From assembly GCA_003153355.1 (NCBI GenBank), contig PLYH01000001.1, positions 162,565 through 226,564 on the forward strand: 64,000 nt of DNA. Direction: 5' to 3'. The stretch is from Candidatus Peregrinibacteria bacterium (GTDB lineage Bacteria > Patescibacteriota > Gracilibacteria > UBA1369). Positions 43,684 through 53,806 of this stretch are shown one piece after another (the stretch's first letter is position 1; the number at the start of each line of letters is the position of its first letter). The notes beneath the pieces were generated by a model. The model was not told the origin of the DNA. It saw nothing but the letters and a program-made list of their open reading frames with translations, and did not search any database. Position numbers and translations under genes: made by a program.

Positions 43684-45129
43684 ATGAAACCTTCTGAAAT
43701 CGCTTTCGGCGTCATCCGCATCCCTTCGGACTTTCTGATGACGCTGCTGGCTTTCCTGCTCGCCTATCGCATCCGCTCGATCAGCGGGTTGCTTCCGGGG
43801 TTCAATCTGCCTTTTGACGTGGGATCTTTTCCTCCGCTGGACGAATATACGCGATTCAGCATTATCACGGCTTTGGCGCTCGTCGTTATTTTTGGTTTGA
43901 GGAGAATGTATTCGCTGAAATCAACCTTCAAAACCAGCAAAGAAATCAAACAGGTTATTGTCGGGGCATCCATCTGGCTCATGGCGATCATCGCCTACTT
44001 TTTTCTGATCAGGACGTTCCCTTTTTCACGCCTGGCGGTGATCTATACCTGGCTCCTCACCATCATTTTTGTTTCCGGCGGGAGAATGCTCATCCGTTTT
44101 ATCCAGTATTTCACGCTGCAGGCCGGCATCGGGAAAAAACCCGTCATTTTCCTGGGCTATAACGCGCTCACGCAAAGGCTCGCCGCGGATTACGCGAAAA
44201 ATATCAGCTATCAGATCATCGGCTACGTTGATGACAAAAAAGACGAGAGCGCTCACAAATTTCACTATCTTGGAACGCTTGAAGAATTGCCGTTCATCGT
44301 CCAGAAATACCACATTGAAGAGATGATCCAGACCAAATCGGACTTAAGCCACAAGGAAGGCGCAGACCTTCTGGCCTTTTGCCGCGAATACCATCTGGGG
44401 TTCAGCTTTGTTCCCGATCTTCTGGAAATCCAGCAGGCCAACATTGAAACCGAAACCTGGTCGGATATTCCGGTCATTAAACTCAAGCCCACGCCGTTGG
44501 ACGGCTGGGGAAAAGTCTGCAAAAGAGTATTTGATATCGTGGCATCCGGCCTGGGCCTGATTATTCTCTCGCCTTTTTTACTCATCACCGCGATCGCCAT
44601 CAAACTGGATTCCAAAGGTACGATCTTTTTTAAATTTCTGGATGACGGTAACCGCGTCAAACGCGTCGGCGAGCACGGCAAAATGTTCAATTTCTACAAA
44701 TTCCGCACCATGTATCCGAACACGCATAATCTTCGTTATACCGAACTGGCAGCAAAAAACACCCGCGACGGTTCGCCGCTGGTAAAAATCAAAGACGACC
44801 CGCGCGTCACCCGCGTAGGAAAATTTTTACGTAAAACCAGCATTGATGAACTGCCGCAACTCTTCAATGTTCTCAAAGGCCAGATGAGCCTGGTCGGTCC
44901 CCGCCCACACCTGCCCGAAGAAGTGGCTAAATATCAGAAGCACCACAAATTCGTGCTGGAGATTAAACCCGGCATCACCGGCCTGGCGCAAACCAGCGGC
45001 CGCAGCGATCTGAACTTTGAAGAAGAAGTACGTTTAGACACGTACTATATAGAACACTGGTCTTTGTGGCTGGATATCGTCATTCTCTTCAAAACAATCG
45101 GAGTTTTATTCAAAGGCTATCAGGAATAA
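43684..45129 (+). CDS. Exopolysaccharide polyprenyl glycosylphosphotransferase (WcaJ/WbaP-like)
   Basis: The 481-residue protein has four or five N-terminal membrane helices, a CoA-binding-like Rossmann segment ([33 protein letters not shown]) and a C-terminal sugar transferase domain. The catalytic part reads [53 protein letters not shown] and [16 protein letters not shown]. It transfers a sugar phosphate from UDP-sugar to undecaprenyl phosphate, starting a surface polysaccharide. The exact sugar (Glc, Gal or GalNAc) cannot be fixed. GalU lies about 1.2 kb upstream. Confidence 0.92.
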   Translation: MKPSEIAFGVIRIPSDFLMTLLAFLLAYRIRSISGLLPGFNLPFDVGSFPPLDEYTRFSIITALALVVIFGLRRMYSLKSTFKTSKEIKQVIVGASIWLMAIIAYFFLIRTFPFSRLAVIYTWLLTIIFVSGGRMLIRFIQYFTLQAGIGKKPVIFLGYNALTQRLAADYAKNISYQIIGYVDDKKDESAHKFHYLGTLEELPFIVQKYHIEEMIQTKSDLSHKEGADLLAFCREYHLGFSFVPDLLEIQQANIETETWSDIPVIKLKPTPLDGWGKVCKRVFDIVASGLGLIILSPFLLITAIAIKLDSKGTIFFKFLDDGNRVKRVGEHGKMFNFYKFRTMYPNTHNLRYTELAAKNTRDGSPLVKIKDDPRVTRVGKFLRKTSIDELPQLFNVLKGQMSLVGPRPHLPEEVAKYQKHHKFVLEIKPGITGLAQTSGRSDLNFEEEVRLDTYYIEHWSLWLDIVILFKTIGVLFKGYQE

Positions 45130-45147
45130 AAAAACAACCTTATAGGA

Positions 45148-45176
45148 TTGCCACTTGAGCCATTCTCCACTACACT
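45148..45176 (+). promoter_or_regulatory. Promoter of secA
   Basis: TTGCCA (45148-45153), a 17-base spacer and TACACT (45171-45176). The leader to the ATG at 45236 is about 53 bases. Confidence 0.6.
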
Positions 45177-45235
45177 GTCCTTTGCGCCTACACATGGAGC
45201 AAGAGCGAAGTATGCCTTAAAAAAATTCAACGACT

Positions 45236-47923
45236 ATGATTCACAAAATTATCAACAAAATCCTCGGTGACCAGAACGAAAAAGAGCTTAAAAAGCTTTG
45301 GCCGATCGTCGCAAAAATCAACAAGATCGAAGAAGGCTATCAGCAAACGCTGACCGAAGCCGACATCGTCAAAAAAACCGAAGAGTTCAAAGCCCGCATC
45401 CAAAACGGCGAAACCACGGACGCACTTTTACCGGAAGCCTTTGCTTTGGTGAAATTTGCCTGCAGCAAACTCGTCGGCAAAAAATGGATGATGCGCGGAA
45501 ATGAAATCACCTGGGACATGGTCCCTTTTGACGTCCAGCTTCTGGGCGGCATCGTTCTGCATCAGGGCAATATCGCAGAAATGCGTACAGGTGAAGGAAA
45601 AACCTTCGTTTGTACTATGCCGCTCTATTTAAATGCGCTTGCAGGAAAAGGTGTTCACCTTGTAACGGTCAATGATTACCTGGCCAACCGCGATGCCGAA
45701 TGGATGGGCGGACTTTATAAATTCCTCGGTTTAACAGTAGGCGTGATCGTACACGATCAGCCGCGCGTTGATAAAAAAGCTGCTTATACGGCTGACATCA
45801 CCTACGGCACCAACAACGAATATGGCTTTGATTACCTTCGCGACAACATGTCCCAGAACAAAGAGAACATGGTCCAGCGCGAACTTTTTTATGCCATCGT
45901 GGATGAGGTCGACTCGATTTTGATCGATGAAGCCAGGACCCCGCTGATCATTTCTTCACCGGCAGAAGAGTCCACCAACAAATACATGCGTTATTCACAG
46001 CTGGTCAAACAGCTTGAAGAACATACTGATTACGAGGTCGATGAAAAACTGAGAGCCGCCACATTAACAGAAGCCGGCATCGCCAAAATGGAACAGCTTA
46101 TGGGCGTGGAAAATATTTATACCGACGCTGGCTTCATGGAAGTTCATCATCTTGAACAAGCGTTAAAAGCCCAGACCGTTTATAAAAACGACATCGATTA
46201 CGTCATCAAAGACGGAGAAATTATCATCGTGGATGAATTTACCGGACGTTTAATGCCGGGCAGACGCTATTCCGACGGCCTCCATCAGGCGATTGAAGCC
46301 AAAGAAAACGTCGAAGTTAAGCGCGAAAGCCGCACTTTCGCCACGATCACCTTCCAGAACTATTTCCGTCTTTTCAAAAAACTCGCGGGTATGGCCGGTA
46401 CGGCCAAAACGGAAGCTGAAGAGTTCCTTCAGATTTACGGACTGGAAACCATCGTCATTCCTCCGAACAAAAATATCGTCCGTAAAGACGAAGCGGATAT
46501 GATTTATAAAAACCAGAAAGGAAAATATCTGGCCGTGGCGAAAACCGTAAAAGAACTTCACGATAAGGGTCAGCCGGTTCTGATCGGCACGATCTCCATT
46601 GAAAAATCCGAAATCATGAGCAAACTTTTAAGCATGGAAGGTGTTCCTCATAACGTTTTGAACGCCAAATACCATGAACGTGAAGCGGAAATCGTTTCCA
46701 AAGCCGGCCAGCGCGGAGCCGTGACCGTTGCCACCAACATGGCAGGACGCGGTACGGATATTAAACTCGGCGAAGGCGTGACTGACCTTGGAGGTTTGGT
46801 CATCATCGGTACGGAACGCCACGAATCACGCCGCATCGACAACCAGCTGCGCGGCCGTTCCGGACGTCAGGGTGATCCCGGTTTAAGCCAATTCTATGTT
46901 TCCATGGAAGATGACTTGATGCGTCTCTTCGGTTCCGAACGCATTCAGAAAGTCATGGATGCGATGAAAGTTCCCGATGACATGCCGATCCAAAACAAAT
47001 GGATCAGCGGTTCCATCGAAAGCGCGCAAAAAAAAGTGGAAGGCCGCAACTTCGACATCCGCAAACATCTCGTGGAATACGATGACGTGATGAACAAACA
47101 CCGCGAGATCATCTATTCACGAAGACGAAAAGTTCTCCACAGCGAAAACATCAAAAACGACATGGTCATTCTTGCTGAAAAAGAGGCTGAAAAAATCGTC
47201 CTCGCTCACACCACGGTAAACAACCACGAAGAAGGCGCCTGGAACTACAATGAAATTCTTGCGGACATCAATGCCATCCACCGCGACCCGGTGGCACCAA
47301 TTGCTCCGGCTGATCTTGAAAAACACGCAGTGGTTGAAGATCTGATTGAAGAAGTCAAAAAATATCTTTTCCGCGAGTATGAAGAAAAAGAAAAGATGCT
47401 CAAAGATCCAAGCGTGATGCGTCAGATTGAACGCGGAGTGTATCTGAACGTCATCGACACCTTATGGATGGAACACATCGATAACATGCAGCATCTGCGT
47501 GAAGCCGTATCGCTCCGCGGTTACGGCCAGCGCGATCCGCTCATCTCTTATAAAGAAGAAGGCTACCTGATGTTCAGCAAGCTGATGAGCGATATTCAGG
47601 CAAACACCGTCGGCACCATCTTTAAGATCGACCTCAAAAAACAGCTTCCTGAACAATTCCTCCAGCTTGGAAGCGTTGAACCGGCCGTACTGCGCACCAA
47701 CGAAGCCCAGATTGAAGAAGTTCTTTCGGGTCACAAAGGCCATGCCTCAAACATCACCGAATCCGTGACGACTTCAACGCATTCAGGAGCAGCTTCAGCC
47801 AACCCCGTGATTGTAAGGGCAACTCAGCAACCTGAGCAGGTTCTACCCGAAGTCGGACGCAACGATCCTTGCCCGTGCGGCAGCGGAAAAAAATACAAGA
47901 AATGTCACGGAGCTAACGCCTAA
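45236..47923 (+). CDS. secA: Protein translocase ATPase SecA
   Basis: The 895-residue motor pushes unfolded proteins through SecYEG. The Walker A region is MRTGEGKT (116-123) and the DEAD-like Walker B is [19 protein letters not shown]. The second nucleotide fold carries [13 protein letters not shown] and [23 protein letters not shown], as expected. The helical scaffold and the C-terminal zinc-binding tail [16 protein letters not shown] (about 877-892) are complete. The length is standard. It is followed 9 bases later by a small membrane protein gene that is probably read together with it. Confidence 0.97.
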   Translation: MIHKIINKILGDQNEKELKKLWPIVAKINKIEEGYQQTLTEADIVKKTEEFKARIQNGETTDALLPEAFALVKFACSKLVGKKWMMRGNEITWDMVPFDVQLLGGIVLHQGNIAEMRTGEGKTFVCTMPLYLNALAGKGVHLVTVNDYLANRDAEWMGGLYKFLGLTVGVIVHDQPRVDKKAAYTADITYGTNNEYGFDYLRDNMSQNKENMVQRELFYAIVDEVDSILIDEARTPLIISSPAEESTNKYMRYSQLVKQLEEHTDYEVDEKLRAATLTEAGIAKMEQLMGVENIYTDAGFMEVHHLEQALKAQTVYKNDIDYVIKDGEIIIVDEFTGRLMPGRRYSDGLHQAIEAKENVEVKRESRTFATITFQNYFRLFKKLAGMAGTAKTEAEEFLQIYGLETIVIPPNKNIVRKDEADMIYKNQKGKYLAVAKTVKELHDKGQPVLIGTISIEKSEIMSKLLSMEGVPHNVLNAKYHEREAEIVSKAGQRGAVTVATNMAGRGTDIKLGEGVTDLGGLVIIGTERHESRRIDNQLRGRSGRQGDPGLSQFYVSMEDDLMRLFGSERIQKVMDAMKVPDDMPIQNKWISGSIESAQKKVEGRNFDIRKHLVEYDDVMNKHREIIYSRRRKVLHSENIKNDMVILAEKEAEKIVLAHTTVNNHEEGAWNYNEILADINAIHRDPVAPIAPADLEKHAVVEDLIEEVKKYLFREYEEKEKMLKDPSVMRQIERGVYLNVIDTLWMEHIDNMQHLREAVSLRGYGQRDPLISYKEEGYLMFSKLMSDIQANTVGTIFKIDLKKQLPEQFLQLGSVEPAVLRTNEAQIEEVLSGHKGHASNITESVTTSTHSGAASANPVIVRATQQPEQVLPEVGRNDPCPCGSGKKYKKCHGANA

Positions 47924-47932
47924 CGCATCGCC

Positions 47933-48217
47933 ATGGCAAAAAAAATCCTCTTCGGCATCATTGGCGCACTGATAGCGCTGCTGATTTTTATTCTGGCGGT
48001 AATGTTGGGTACGAACGCTCTGGGATTTCAAAGCGTAGCCGTCGTTGAACTCGGCCTCAATATGATCGCCGGGTTCCTGCTTTCAAAAAAATTCGCGAAA
48101 GATGAAATGATCCGCAGCTTAAGTCTCGGCGCGTTTTACGGAAGCCTGGTCTATCTGGTGCTGATTTTTCTGGCTAAGACCCTCGTGTTTTCGCTCCTGG
48201 GAAGTATCACGAGCTGA
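47933..48217 (+). CDS. Small membrane protein (94 aa), unknown function
   Basis: It has three hydrophobic helices: KKILFGIIGALIALLIFILAVML, then VVELGLNMIAGFLLSKKFA and AFYGSLVYLVLIFLAKTLV. No family recognised. It lies 9 bases after secA, so co-transcription with the translocase is likely; a link to protein export is only an inference. Its last 99 bases are covered on the other strand by the unusual C-terminal tail of GalE. Codon use looks normal for this genome, which supports it being real. Confidence 0.7.
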   Translation: MAKKILFGIIGALIALLIFILAVMLGTNALGFQSVAVVELGLNMIAGFLLSKKFAKDEMIRSLSLGAFYGSLVYLVLIFLAKTLVFSLLGSITS

Positions 48218-49231
48218 AACGCGCGGACGAGAAGCGTACCCGTCCGGATGAGTTTGATGCCATTTCCAGGCCGTGCCCACAATATCTTCAAGACGGAAAA
48301 GTTTTGGATTCCAGTTCAGAATATTTTTTGCTTTGGCCGAATCCGCAACCAAAAGCGCCGGATCCCCTTCCCTGCGCGGACCGATTTCAACTTTTAAAGA
48401 CAACCCCGTAACTTTCCGTGCAGTCTCTATAACTTCCTGGACGGAAAAACCTTGTCCATTTCCAAGATTAAAAATATCGCTCGCGCCTCCGGCCAGTAAA
48501 TATTCCAAAGCCAGCAAATGAGCATCCACAAGATCATTTACGTGAATGTAATCGCGGATGCATGTTCCGTCTTGTGTTGGGAAATCATCTCCGTAAATTT
48601 TGAAATCCTTAATTTTTCCGAGAGCATATTGAAGAACACGGGGAACAATGTGTGTGGAAGGCTCGTAGTCCTGGCCTATTTCTCCGCTTGGATCAGCCCC
48701 GGCAGCATTAAAATATCGCAAAGCCGCAAACTTAAAACCATAAAACTCGTCATATTTTCTTAAAATATTCTCAAAGAAAAATTTGGATTGTCCGTAAAAA
48801 TTAGTCTGGGAAAGTTCAGCATCTTCTTTGATCGGAATAATTTTCGGATTGCCGTAAACGGCAGCAGTTGAAGAAAAAATAATCGTCTTCACACCCGCGG
48901 CGCGCATTGCTTCCAAAAGGTGAACTCCGTAAACAACATTCGTCTGAAAAAACTTTTCAGGTTCTCTCATGGAAAGACCCACTTCAATCAGCCCGGCAAA
49001 ATGCATGACCGCATCAAATTTTTCTTTTTGAAAAAACTCCAGAAGATCTTGCTGTTGAGACAGGTCCATCTTCACAAACCTGGCCTGGGGATGGACAGCT
49101 TCAAGATGACCTTTGGAAAGATTATCGAGAACCGTCACGCTATAGCCTTGATCTATAAGCGCGCGGACCGCATGGGAACCGATAAATCCTGCTCCGCCGG
49201 TCACAAGAATGTGTTTTTGAAAACTATTCAT
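48119..49231 (-). CDS. galE: UDP-glucose 4-epimerase with a C-terminal extension
   Basis: The 370-residue protein is an extended short-chain dehydrogenase. The NAD-binding start is VTGGAGFIGSHAVRALIDQGY (10-30), the catalytic YGQSK (Tyr-x-x-x-Lys) and RYFNAAGADPSGEIGQDYEP follow, and SVQEVIETARKVTG is typical. It interconverts UDP-glucose and UDP-galactose. The family usually ends near WKWHQTHPDGY. Here about 35 polar residues follow (SRPRVSARDTSQERKHEGLS...), all within the antisense of the 94-residue membrane protein. This looks like a lost original stop. A palindrome covers its promoter. Confidence 0.92.
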   Translation of the reverse strand: MNSFQKHILVTGGAGFIGSHAVRALIDQGYSVTVLDNLSKGHLEAVHPQARFVKMDLSQQQDLLEFFQKEKFDAVMHFAGLIEVGLSMREPEKFFQTNVVYGVHLLEAMRAAGVKTIIFSSTAAVYGNPKIIPIKEDAELSQTNFYGQSKFFFENILRKYDEFYGFKFAALRYFNAAGADPSGEIGQDYEPSTHIVPRVLQYALGKIKDFKIYGDDFPTQDGTCIRDYIHVNDLVDAHLLALEYLLAGGASDIFNLGNGQGFSVQEVIETARKVTGLSLKVEIGPRREGDPALLVADSAKAKNILNWNPKLFRLEDIVGTAWKWHQTHPDGYASRPRVSARDTSQERKHEGLSQKNQHQIDQASVKRAET

Positions 49232-49249
49232 AATAATTTTAGGGAGATT

Positions 49250-49284
49250 GGCGCCTGGGGTATGTATTATATACCACAGGCGCC
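49250..49284. promoter_or_regulatory. 35-base palindrome covering the galE -10 box
   Basis: GGCGCCTG (49250-49257) pairs with CAGGCGCC (49277-49284); after one mismatch GGTAT pairs with ATACC, with a seven-base centre. On the minus strand a perfect TATAAT (49271-49266) sits at the centre, placed to drive galE. No T-run follows, so a terminator is unlikely. An operator is the best guess. Confidence 0.55.
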
Positions 49285-49363
49285 GGCTCGCCCAGCAAAC
49301 ATAACTATCACACGCGCCTTACCCGATTGGAGTCGGGACGTCTCTTTGGCCGTTGATGGCCTT

Positions 49364-50068
49364 TCAGTACTGAATACGGTAAGTCACTGCAGTGCCCGCG
49401 CACGAAGGTGCGGACAAAGTGTAACTCGTGCTCACGTTGGAGGCATTGGCTCCGAACCATCCGGTCAAGGAAAGCTCGGCCAAAACCTGATCTCGAGTCG
49501 GCGGCATCGCCGAAGTATAAGAGGAACAACGTGCCTTGAAGGACAAAGGGTTGGGGGCCGTGGTGAAAAGAGCGTTATTGCTGATTTCTTCGACCCATAC
49601 AACGTCTTGATAGCCGCTCATGGGAGTGTTGGCGCAAATGCCCGTCTGGCACGTTGCGTCGTTAGTCGATGATTGGGGTGCAGAAACGCACTTCGAACCA
49701 TCGAACAGACACACCTTGTAGCACGGCATACTGCTGTCAAAGACGACCGTTCCTGAAGAACCGCAGACCGGGCCCGCATCGGCATCCGAACCGCCGTCCA
49801 AGGCGCTGTCGACGCTGTCACCACCGTCGCCTGCATCGTTTGAATCGCTTCCGGCGTCACCGCCGTCAGCCTCATCGGTGGCATCCTGACCAGCATCGTT
49901 TTGTACGCTGCTGTCGGGAACTCCCGCGTCTCCACCGTCGTTCATGTCACCACCGCAGCCGGCGTCTCCTTGTTGAAAGAGACACATACCGGCTTCATCC
50001 AAACCGCAAGCCAAGAAAAGAAAAGCACTCGAAACCCCGAAGAGTAAAAGAGCTACGTTCGAACGCAT
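49364..50068 (-). CDS. Asp/Gly-rich lipoprotein with a paralogous Cys-containing C-terminal domain (copy 1)
   Basis: From ATG 50066-50068 the product has 234 residues. A signal peptide ends in FLFLAC with Cys21 as likely lipid anchor. A low-complexity linker of Asp, Ala, Gly and Ser follows (about 30-100). The C-terminal domain starts CGSSGTVVFDSSMPCYK and ends SYTLSAPSCAGTAVTYRIQY; it contains eight Cys or so and recurs in the next gene. A strong Shine-Dalgarno, AAAGGAGG, lies 4 bases before the ATG, unlike nearly all other genes here. Asp/Ala/Gly linkers of this kind are common in Myxococcota lipoproteins. The function is unknown; gene transfer is likely but unproven. Confidence 0.8.
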   Translation of the reverse strand: MRSNVALLLFGVSSAFLFLACGLDEAGMCLFQQGDAGCGGDMNDGGDAGVPDSSVQNDAGQDATDEADGGDAGSDSNDAGDGGDSVDSALDGGSDADAGPVCGSSGTVVFDSSMPCYKVCLFDGSKCVSAPQSSTNDATCQTGICANTPMSGYQDVVWVEEISNNALFTTAPNPLSFKARCSSYTSAMPPTRDQVLAELSLTGWFGANASNVSTSYTLSAPSCAGTAVTYRIQY

Positions 50069-50255
50069 GAGACCTCCTTTGCGGCGCATAATTGCGCGAA
50101 TAGTTTAAGCTTTGCTGTCAAGCATCAAGCTGACACAGTTGCTAAGCCGCAGCTGCTTTAAGCAAGCGCATTGGTTAAGGACAACATATCAGCGCAAAAG
50201 AATACACCATTTTTTATAAAAAAGTCAAGATTCCTCACAAATCGAATTTTAAAAA

Positions 50256-51296
50256 CTAATATTGAATGTAGTAAAGAACGGCAGACGTTCCACACGCCGG
50301 AGCTGAAAGCGTGTAGCTGGTTCCGACGTTCGCTGCATTAGCACCGAACCAACCAGGCAACGCAAGGGCTACTTTCATCTGATCCATAGTCGGCGGCATT
50401 GCAGAGGTGTAGGAAGAGCATAAAGCCCGGAAAGCCAACGGATTGGGTACTGTGGTAAAAATGCCCATATTGTTGGTTTCTTCCACCCACAAAACATCTT
50501 TATCCCCGCTGACCGGCGAATTGGCACAGCTCCCGGTCTGACAGGCAGCCGTATTTGGGGATGAATCAGGCGGCGGTAAAAAATCGCCCGAGCGGAAGAG
50601 GCCTTCTTTATAACATGGCATGCTCGTATCAAAAACAACAGTCCCGCTTGAACCACACATGAGAACACCGCTGTCGCCTGCATCCATATCGGTGGCTGCA
50701 TCGACCATCGCATCGACTTCAGCGTCAGTCGTAGCATCCATCATTGTAACATCTGGCATCGCGTCAACTTCAGCGTCGGTCATAGCATCCATGGTTTCAG
50801 CATCTACCATAGCGTCCATCATCGCATCCGCGTCTGCCATTGCATCTGCATCAATGGTTGCATCAAACATGGCATCGGCAAGAGCGTCAGGGGCTGCGTC
50901 TTTTTCAGTTTCAGCATCGGCCATAGCATCCACCGTAGCGTCTATGCCGGCATCAGGCTTTGAAAAACCATCCGGAAATCCTGCAGAATCTTCGGCCATC
51001 ATAGCATCATGACCTCCTCCATTTCCGCTATCAGATGCTGTTCCTCCTTCGCCGCCGTCGGGCACCGTATCAAAAAGGCCAAGACCCTGTGTATCAAGAG
51101 CACATCCTGATTCTAGCGCACCTGTTACAACTGCAGGAGCAAGTAAAGCCGCCACCACCATAAGGCGGCGGGTCGAATTTCTGACCGCGTAAGTTATTCC
51201 AAAAACTTTTTGGTCAGTTGGCTTTAAAGTGGATGAGCGAAGCGCTGATTGTTCGCTCGCATGCTTATGTTCTTTGGATCGGTTCGGATTCGTCAT
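50256..51296 (-). CDS. Asp/Ala/Met-rich lipoprotein-like protein, paralog of the preceding (copy 2)
   Basis: From ATG 51294-51296 the product has 346 residues. A 45-residue N-terminal extension ends in NSTRRLMVVAALLAPAVVTGALESGC. The twin Arg followed by a hydrophobic stretch could be a Tat signal, with Cys65 as anchor. The linker is a long repeat of DAM, DAT, DAD and similar (about 90-230). The C-terminal domain (CGSSGTVVFDTSMPCYK ... SYTLSAPACGTSAVLYYIQY) is clearly homologous to that of copy 1. No Shine-Dalgarno is seen, and the leader is AT-rich like host genes. A shorter ATG at 51161 would lack the basic residues of a signal. Confidence 0.75.
   Translation of the reverse strand: MTNPNRSKEHKHASEQSALRSSTLKPTDQKVFGITYAVRNSTRRLMVVAALLAPAVVTGALESGCALDTQGLGLFDTVPDGGEGGTASDSGNGGGHDAMMAEDSAGFPDGFSKPDAGIDATVDAMADAETEKDAAPDALADAMFDATIDADAMADADAMMDAMVDAETMDAMTDAEVDAMPDVTMMDATTDAEVDAMVDAATDMDAGDSGVLMCGSSGTVVFDTSMPCYKEGLFRSGDFLPPPDSSPNTAACQTGSCANSPVSGDKDVLWVEETNNMGIFTTVPNPLAFRALCSSYTSAMPPTMDQMKVALALPGWFGANAANVGTSYTLSAPACGTSAVLYYIQY
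50660..50950 (-). repeat. Degenerate Asp-Ala-Met/Thr/Asp tandem repeat coding region
   Basis: Imperfect 9-12 base units coding Asp-Ala-x(-x) fill this stretch of the copy-2 lipoprotein gene (for example MADADAMMDAMVDAETMDAM). Units vary, so it is an old or fast-diverging repeat. It makes an acidic flexible spacer between the membrane anchor and the C-terminal domain. Confidence 0.85.
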
Positions 51297-51426
51297 ATTC
51301 TTAAAATAATACAAAATAATGTCAACCGCCCGGTTCTTTTGCAAGAAACTACACGAACTTCATAAATATATAAAGAAAAAAACCGTAAAAAATTACAGAA
51401 ATCGGATTGCGCCGTATCTTAAAATA

Positions 51427-53709
51427 TTACAGGTAGATATCGCGCGGCTTGGCTCCATTCACCGGACCGATCACGCCGTTCTGCTCCATCATGTCCAGTA
51501 GACGTGCAGCGCGGGCATAACCGACCTTCAAACGACGCTGGAGCAACGAAGCTGACGCTTTGCGACTTTCTGCCACAAGCTGTAAAGCCTGCTGATATAA
51601 ACCTTCATCATCGTCATCATCACCGAGGGAACTTTCCGGAATGCCCTGAATTTTGTCGTGGGCGACTTTCGGCGAAACGATATCCTCAACGTAATTTGCC
51701 GGAGCCGAAATCTTAATATTATTAATGACCCGTTCAATCTCTTTCGTGGAAACAAAAATACCCTGGATACGGACGGGTCTGCTCATACCTCCCGGCAAAT
51801 AGAGCATGTCACCTTTTCCCAACAAATCTTCGGCGCCGATGCCGTCCAGAATCGTTCTGGAATCTACGGAAGAACTCACCGCAAACGCGATGCGCGCGGG
51901 CACGTTGGCTTTGATCAGACCTGTAATGACATCAACCGACGGACGCTGGGTTGCAACGATCAAATGCATGCCGACCGCCCGCGCCATCTGGGCAATACGG
52001 CAAATCGAAGCCTCAACCTCTTTTCCTGCGGCCATCATCAAATCCGCCAACTCATCAATCACAATGACGATATTCGGCATTTTCTGGTGACCCGGCATTT
52101 CACGACCTTCTTCATGAATCTCGGAACAGCCGTTAAACTCTCCGATATTTTTATGGCCGAGTTCGGCACAAAGCTGATAACGCCTGTTCATTTCAGCCAC
52201 CGCCCAGCGCAGCCCGATCGCAGCTTTTTCCGGATCGGTAATGACCGGAGTCAGCAAATGAGGAATGCCATTATAAGGAGTAAGTTCAACGCGTTTCGGA
52301 TCGATCATAATAAAACGTAATTCCGCCGGAGAGTTCTGATAAATAAGCGCAACCAAAAACGTATTCATCCCAACAGATTTACCGGAGCCCGTGGCGCCGG
52401 CAATCAACAAATGCGGCATGGAAGCCAGATCTCCGCACATCGGTTTACCGGAAACATCGCGTCCCAGAGGCAATCTTAAATTTGATTCGATCTCTTTATA
52501 ATCTTTACTCTCCAAAATTTCACGAAGGTGAACGAGCGAACGCTGATCGTTCGGCACTTCAATACCCACCAAAGATTTTCCAGGAATCGGCGCTTCAATA
52601 CGGATCGCTTCCGCTGCAAGTGCCAAAGCAAGATCGCTCTTCAGCGCGGTAATTTTGGAAAGTTTAATGCCTTCGTGCGGACGCAGGGTATATTGAATAA
52701 CCGTTGGTCCGACGTGCACTTCGTGCATGACGACATCAAGTCCGAACTGCGAAAGTTTATCGTGAATTTTCTGAGCGTCTTCTTTCAGTAGAGAATCGTC
52801 CGAACCAACGTCGGTCACGGCAGGATTTAAAAGATCGAGCGACGGAGCAGTCCATCCGGCATATTCCCCTTCTTTATCAACAAGCGCTTCCTGTTTCACC
52901 TCCTGGATCGGAACGACTCTGGTTTTTTTTGTCTCCAAAACATCTTCAGGCTCTTCATCCTCCGCATTCAGGCGGTGAATTTTCAAAGAAGTTAATGGAT
53001 TGCCGGTATGCCCGTCTTCGTCAGCTTCGTTTTCAAAAACTTTCCGGAGATCTTCGTCATCATCCTCTTCATCCATGCTGTCGCGGACATCGTCCTCTTC
53101 GTCACCCGCATGTGCACGAGCATTCGAGGTAGCGCGCTTGCGTACGATCCGGATTTGCGGATTGAAAAAAGCAAAAAGTTTCTGAAGCGAAATTTCAAAC
53201 GTCAATAAAAACGAAACGATCAGCAGAGTGACAAAAATCGCTCCGGCGCCAAGTTCTCCCACATTCAAAACCTGCCTCAACAAAAAGTTCGTTACAAAAC
53301 CCACATACCCGCCGTATAAACCTTGCGAAGCCGCAAGATAAATTTGATCCATGGGAACGGACAAATGAAAAATGCTGAGCACTGCAACAAGCATGAAAAA
53401 AATTCCCAGAATTCTTGAGAGCGGGAAAGCGACCTCTTTCGCCAAAAACAGCATAAGTGCGGCAGCAAAAAACATATAAGGAAGGGCTTGAATCCCCCAT
53501 CCCAAAATCGGCCTCAGCGTGCCGACCCAGAATTCACCGGCAATTCCGAAATTATTCCATAAACTCAGCAGGGTCAAAAAACCGAGTCCCAGGTAAACCA
53601 CAGCCCAAATCTCCCGCATCACCGAAGATTTCACTTCCAATGAAAAGGAATTCTTGCGTGTGCGCCCTGTGCGGCGGCGCGAAGTAGCTTTTTGGCGTCT
53701 CTTAGCCAT
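51427..53709 (-). CDS. ftsK: DNA translocase FtsK/SpoIIIE
   Basis: The 760-residue protein has four or five membrane helices (about 33-170), a short acidic linker, and the motor. Walker A is GATGSGKS (438-445) and Walker B is MPNIVIVIDELADLMM. The gamma winged-helix domain closes the protein (QALQLVAESRKASASLLQRRLKVGYARAARLLDMMEQNGVIG). It pumps chromosomal DNA through the septum and helps resolve dimers. The linker is much shorter than in E. coli FtsK and closer to SpoIIIE. The gene is followed by no obvious terminator. Confidence 0.96.
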   Translation of the reverse strand: MAKRRQKATSRRRTGRTRKNSFSLEVKSSVMREIWAVVYLGLGFLTLLSLWNNFGIAGEFWVGTLRPILGWGIQALPYMFFAAALMLFLAKEVAFPLSRILGIFFMLVAVLSIFHLSVPMDQIYLAASQGLYGGYVGFVTNFLLRQVLNVGELGAGAIFVTLLIVSFLLTFEISLQKLFAFFNPQIRIVRKRATSNARAHAGDEEDDVRDSMDEEDDDEDLRKVFENEADEDGHTGNPLTSLKIHRLNAEDEEPEDVLETKKTRVVPIQEVKQEALVDKEGEYAGWTAPSLDLLNPAVTDVGSDDSLLKEDAQKIHDKLSQFGLDVVMHEVHVGPTVIQYTLRPHEGIKLSKITALKSDLALALAAEAIRIEAPIPGKSLVGIEVPNDQRSLVHLREILESKDYKEIESNLRLPLGRDVSGKPMCGDLASMPHLLIAGATGSGKSVGMNTFLVALIYQNSPAELRFIMIDPKRVELTPYNGIPHLLTPVITDPEKAAIGLRWAVAEMNRRYQLCAELGHKNIGEFNGCSEIHEEGREMPGHQKMPNIVIVIDELADLMMAAGKEVEASICRIAQMARAVGMHLIVATQRPSVDVITGLIKANVPARIAFAVSSSVDSRTILDGIGAEDLLGKGDMLYLPGGMSRPVRIQGIFVSTKEIERVINNIKISAPANYVEDIVSPKVAHDKIQGIPESSLGDDDDDEGLYQQALQLVAESRKASASLLQRRLKVGYARAARLLDMMEQNGVIGPVNGAKPRDIYL

Positions 53710-53732
53710 GAATCAAACAAAAACGTACTAAA

Positions 53733-53761
53733 ACTATACACTAAATGAGATCTTTTGGAAA
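53733..53761 (-). promoter_or_regulatory. Possible promoter of ftsK
   Basis: On the minus strand TTTCCA (53761-53756), a 17-base spacer and TATAGT (53738-53733). An 8 bp inverted repeat (AGATCTTT/AAAGATCT) overlaps the -35 side. Confidence 0.45.
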
Positions 53762-53806
53762 GATCTAAAAACATCATCAACAGCAAGGGCAAATCGACGA
53801 ATGAGA

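Noticed and set aside
49321-49337. CCCGA...TCGGG hairpin as terminator of copy-1 lipoprotein
   Set aside because: Only a 5 bp stem and no T-run.
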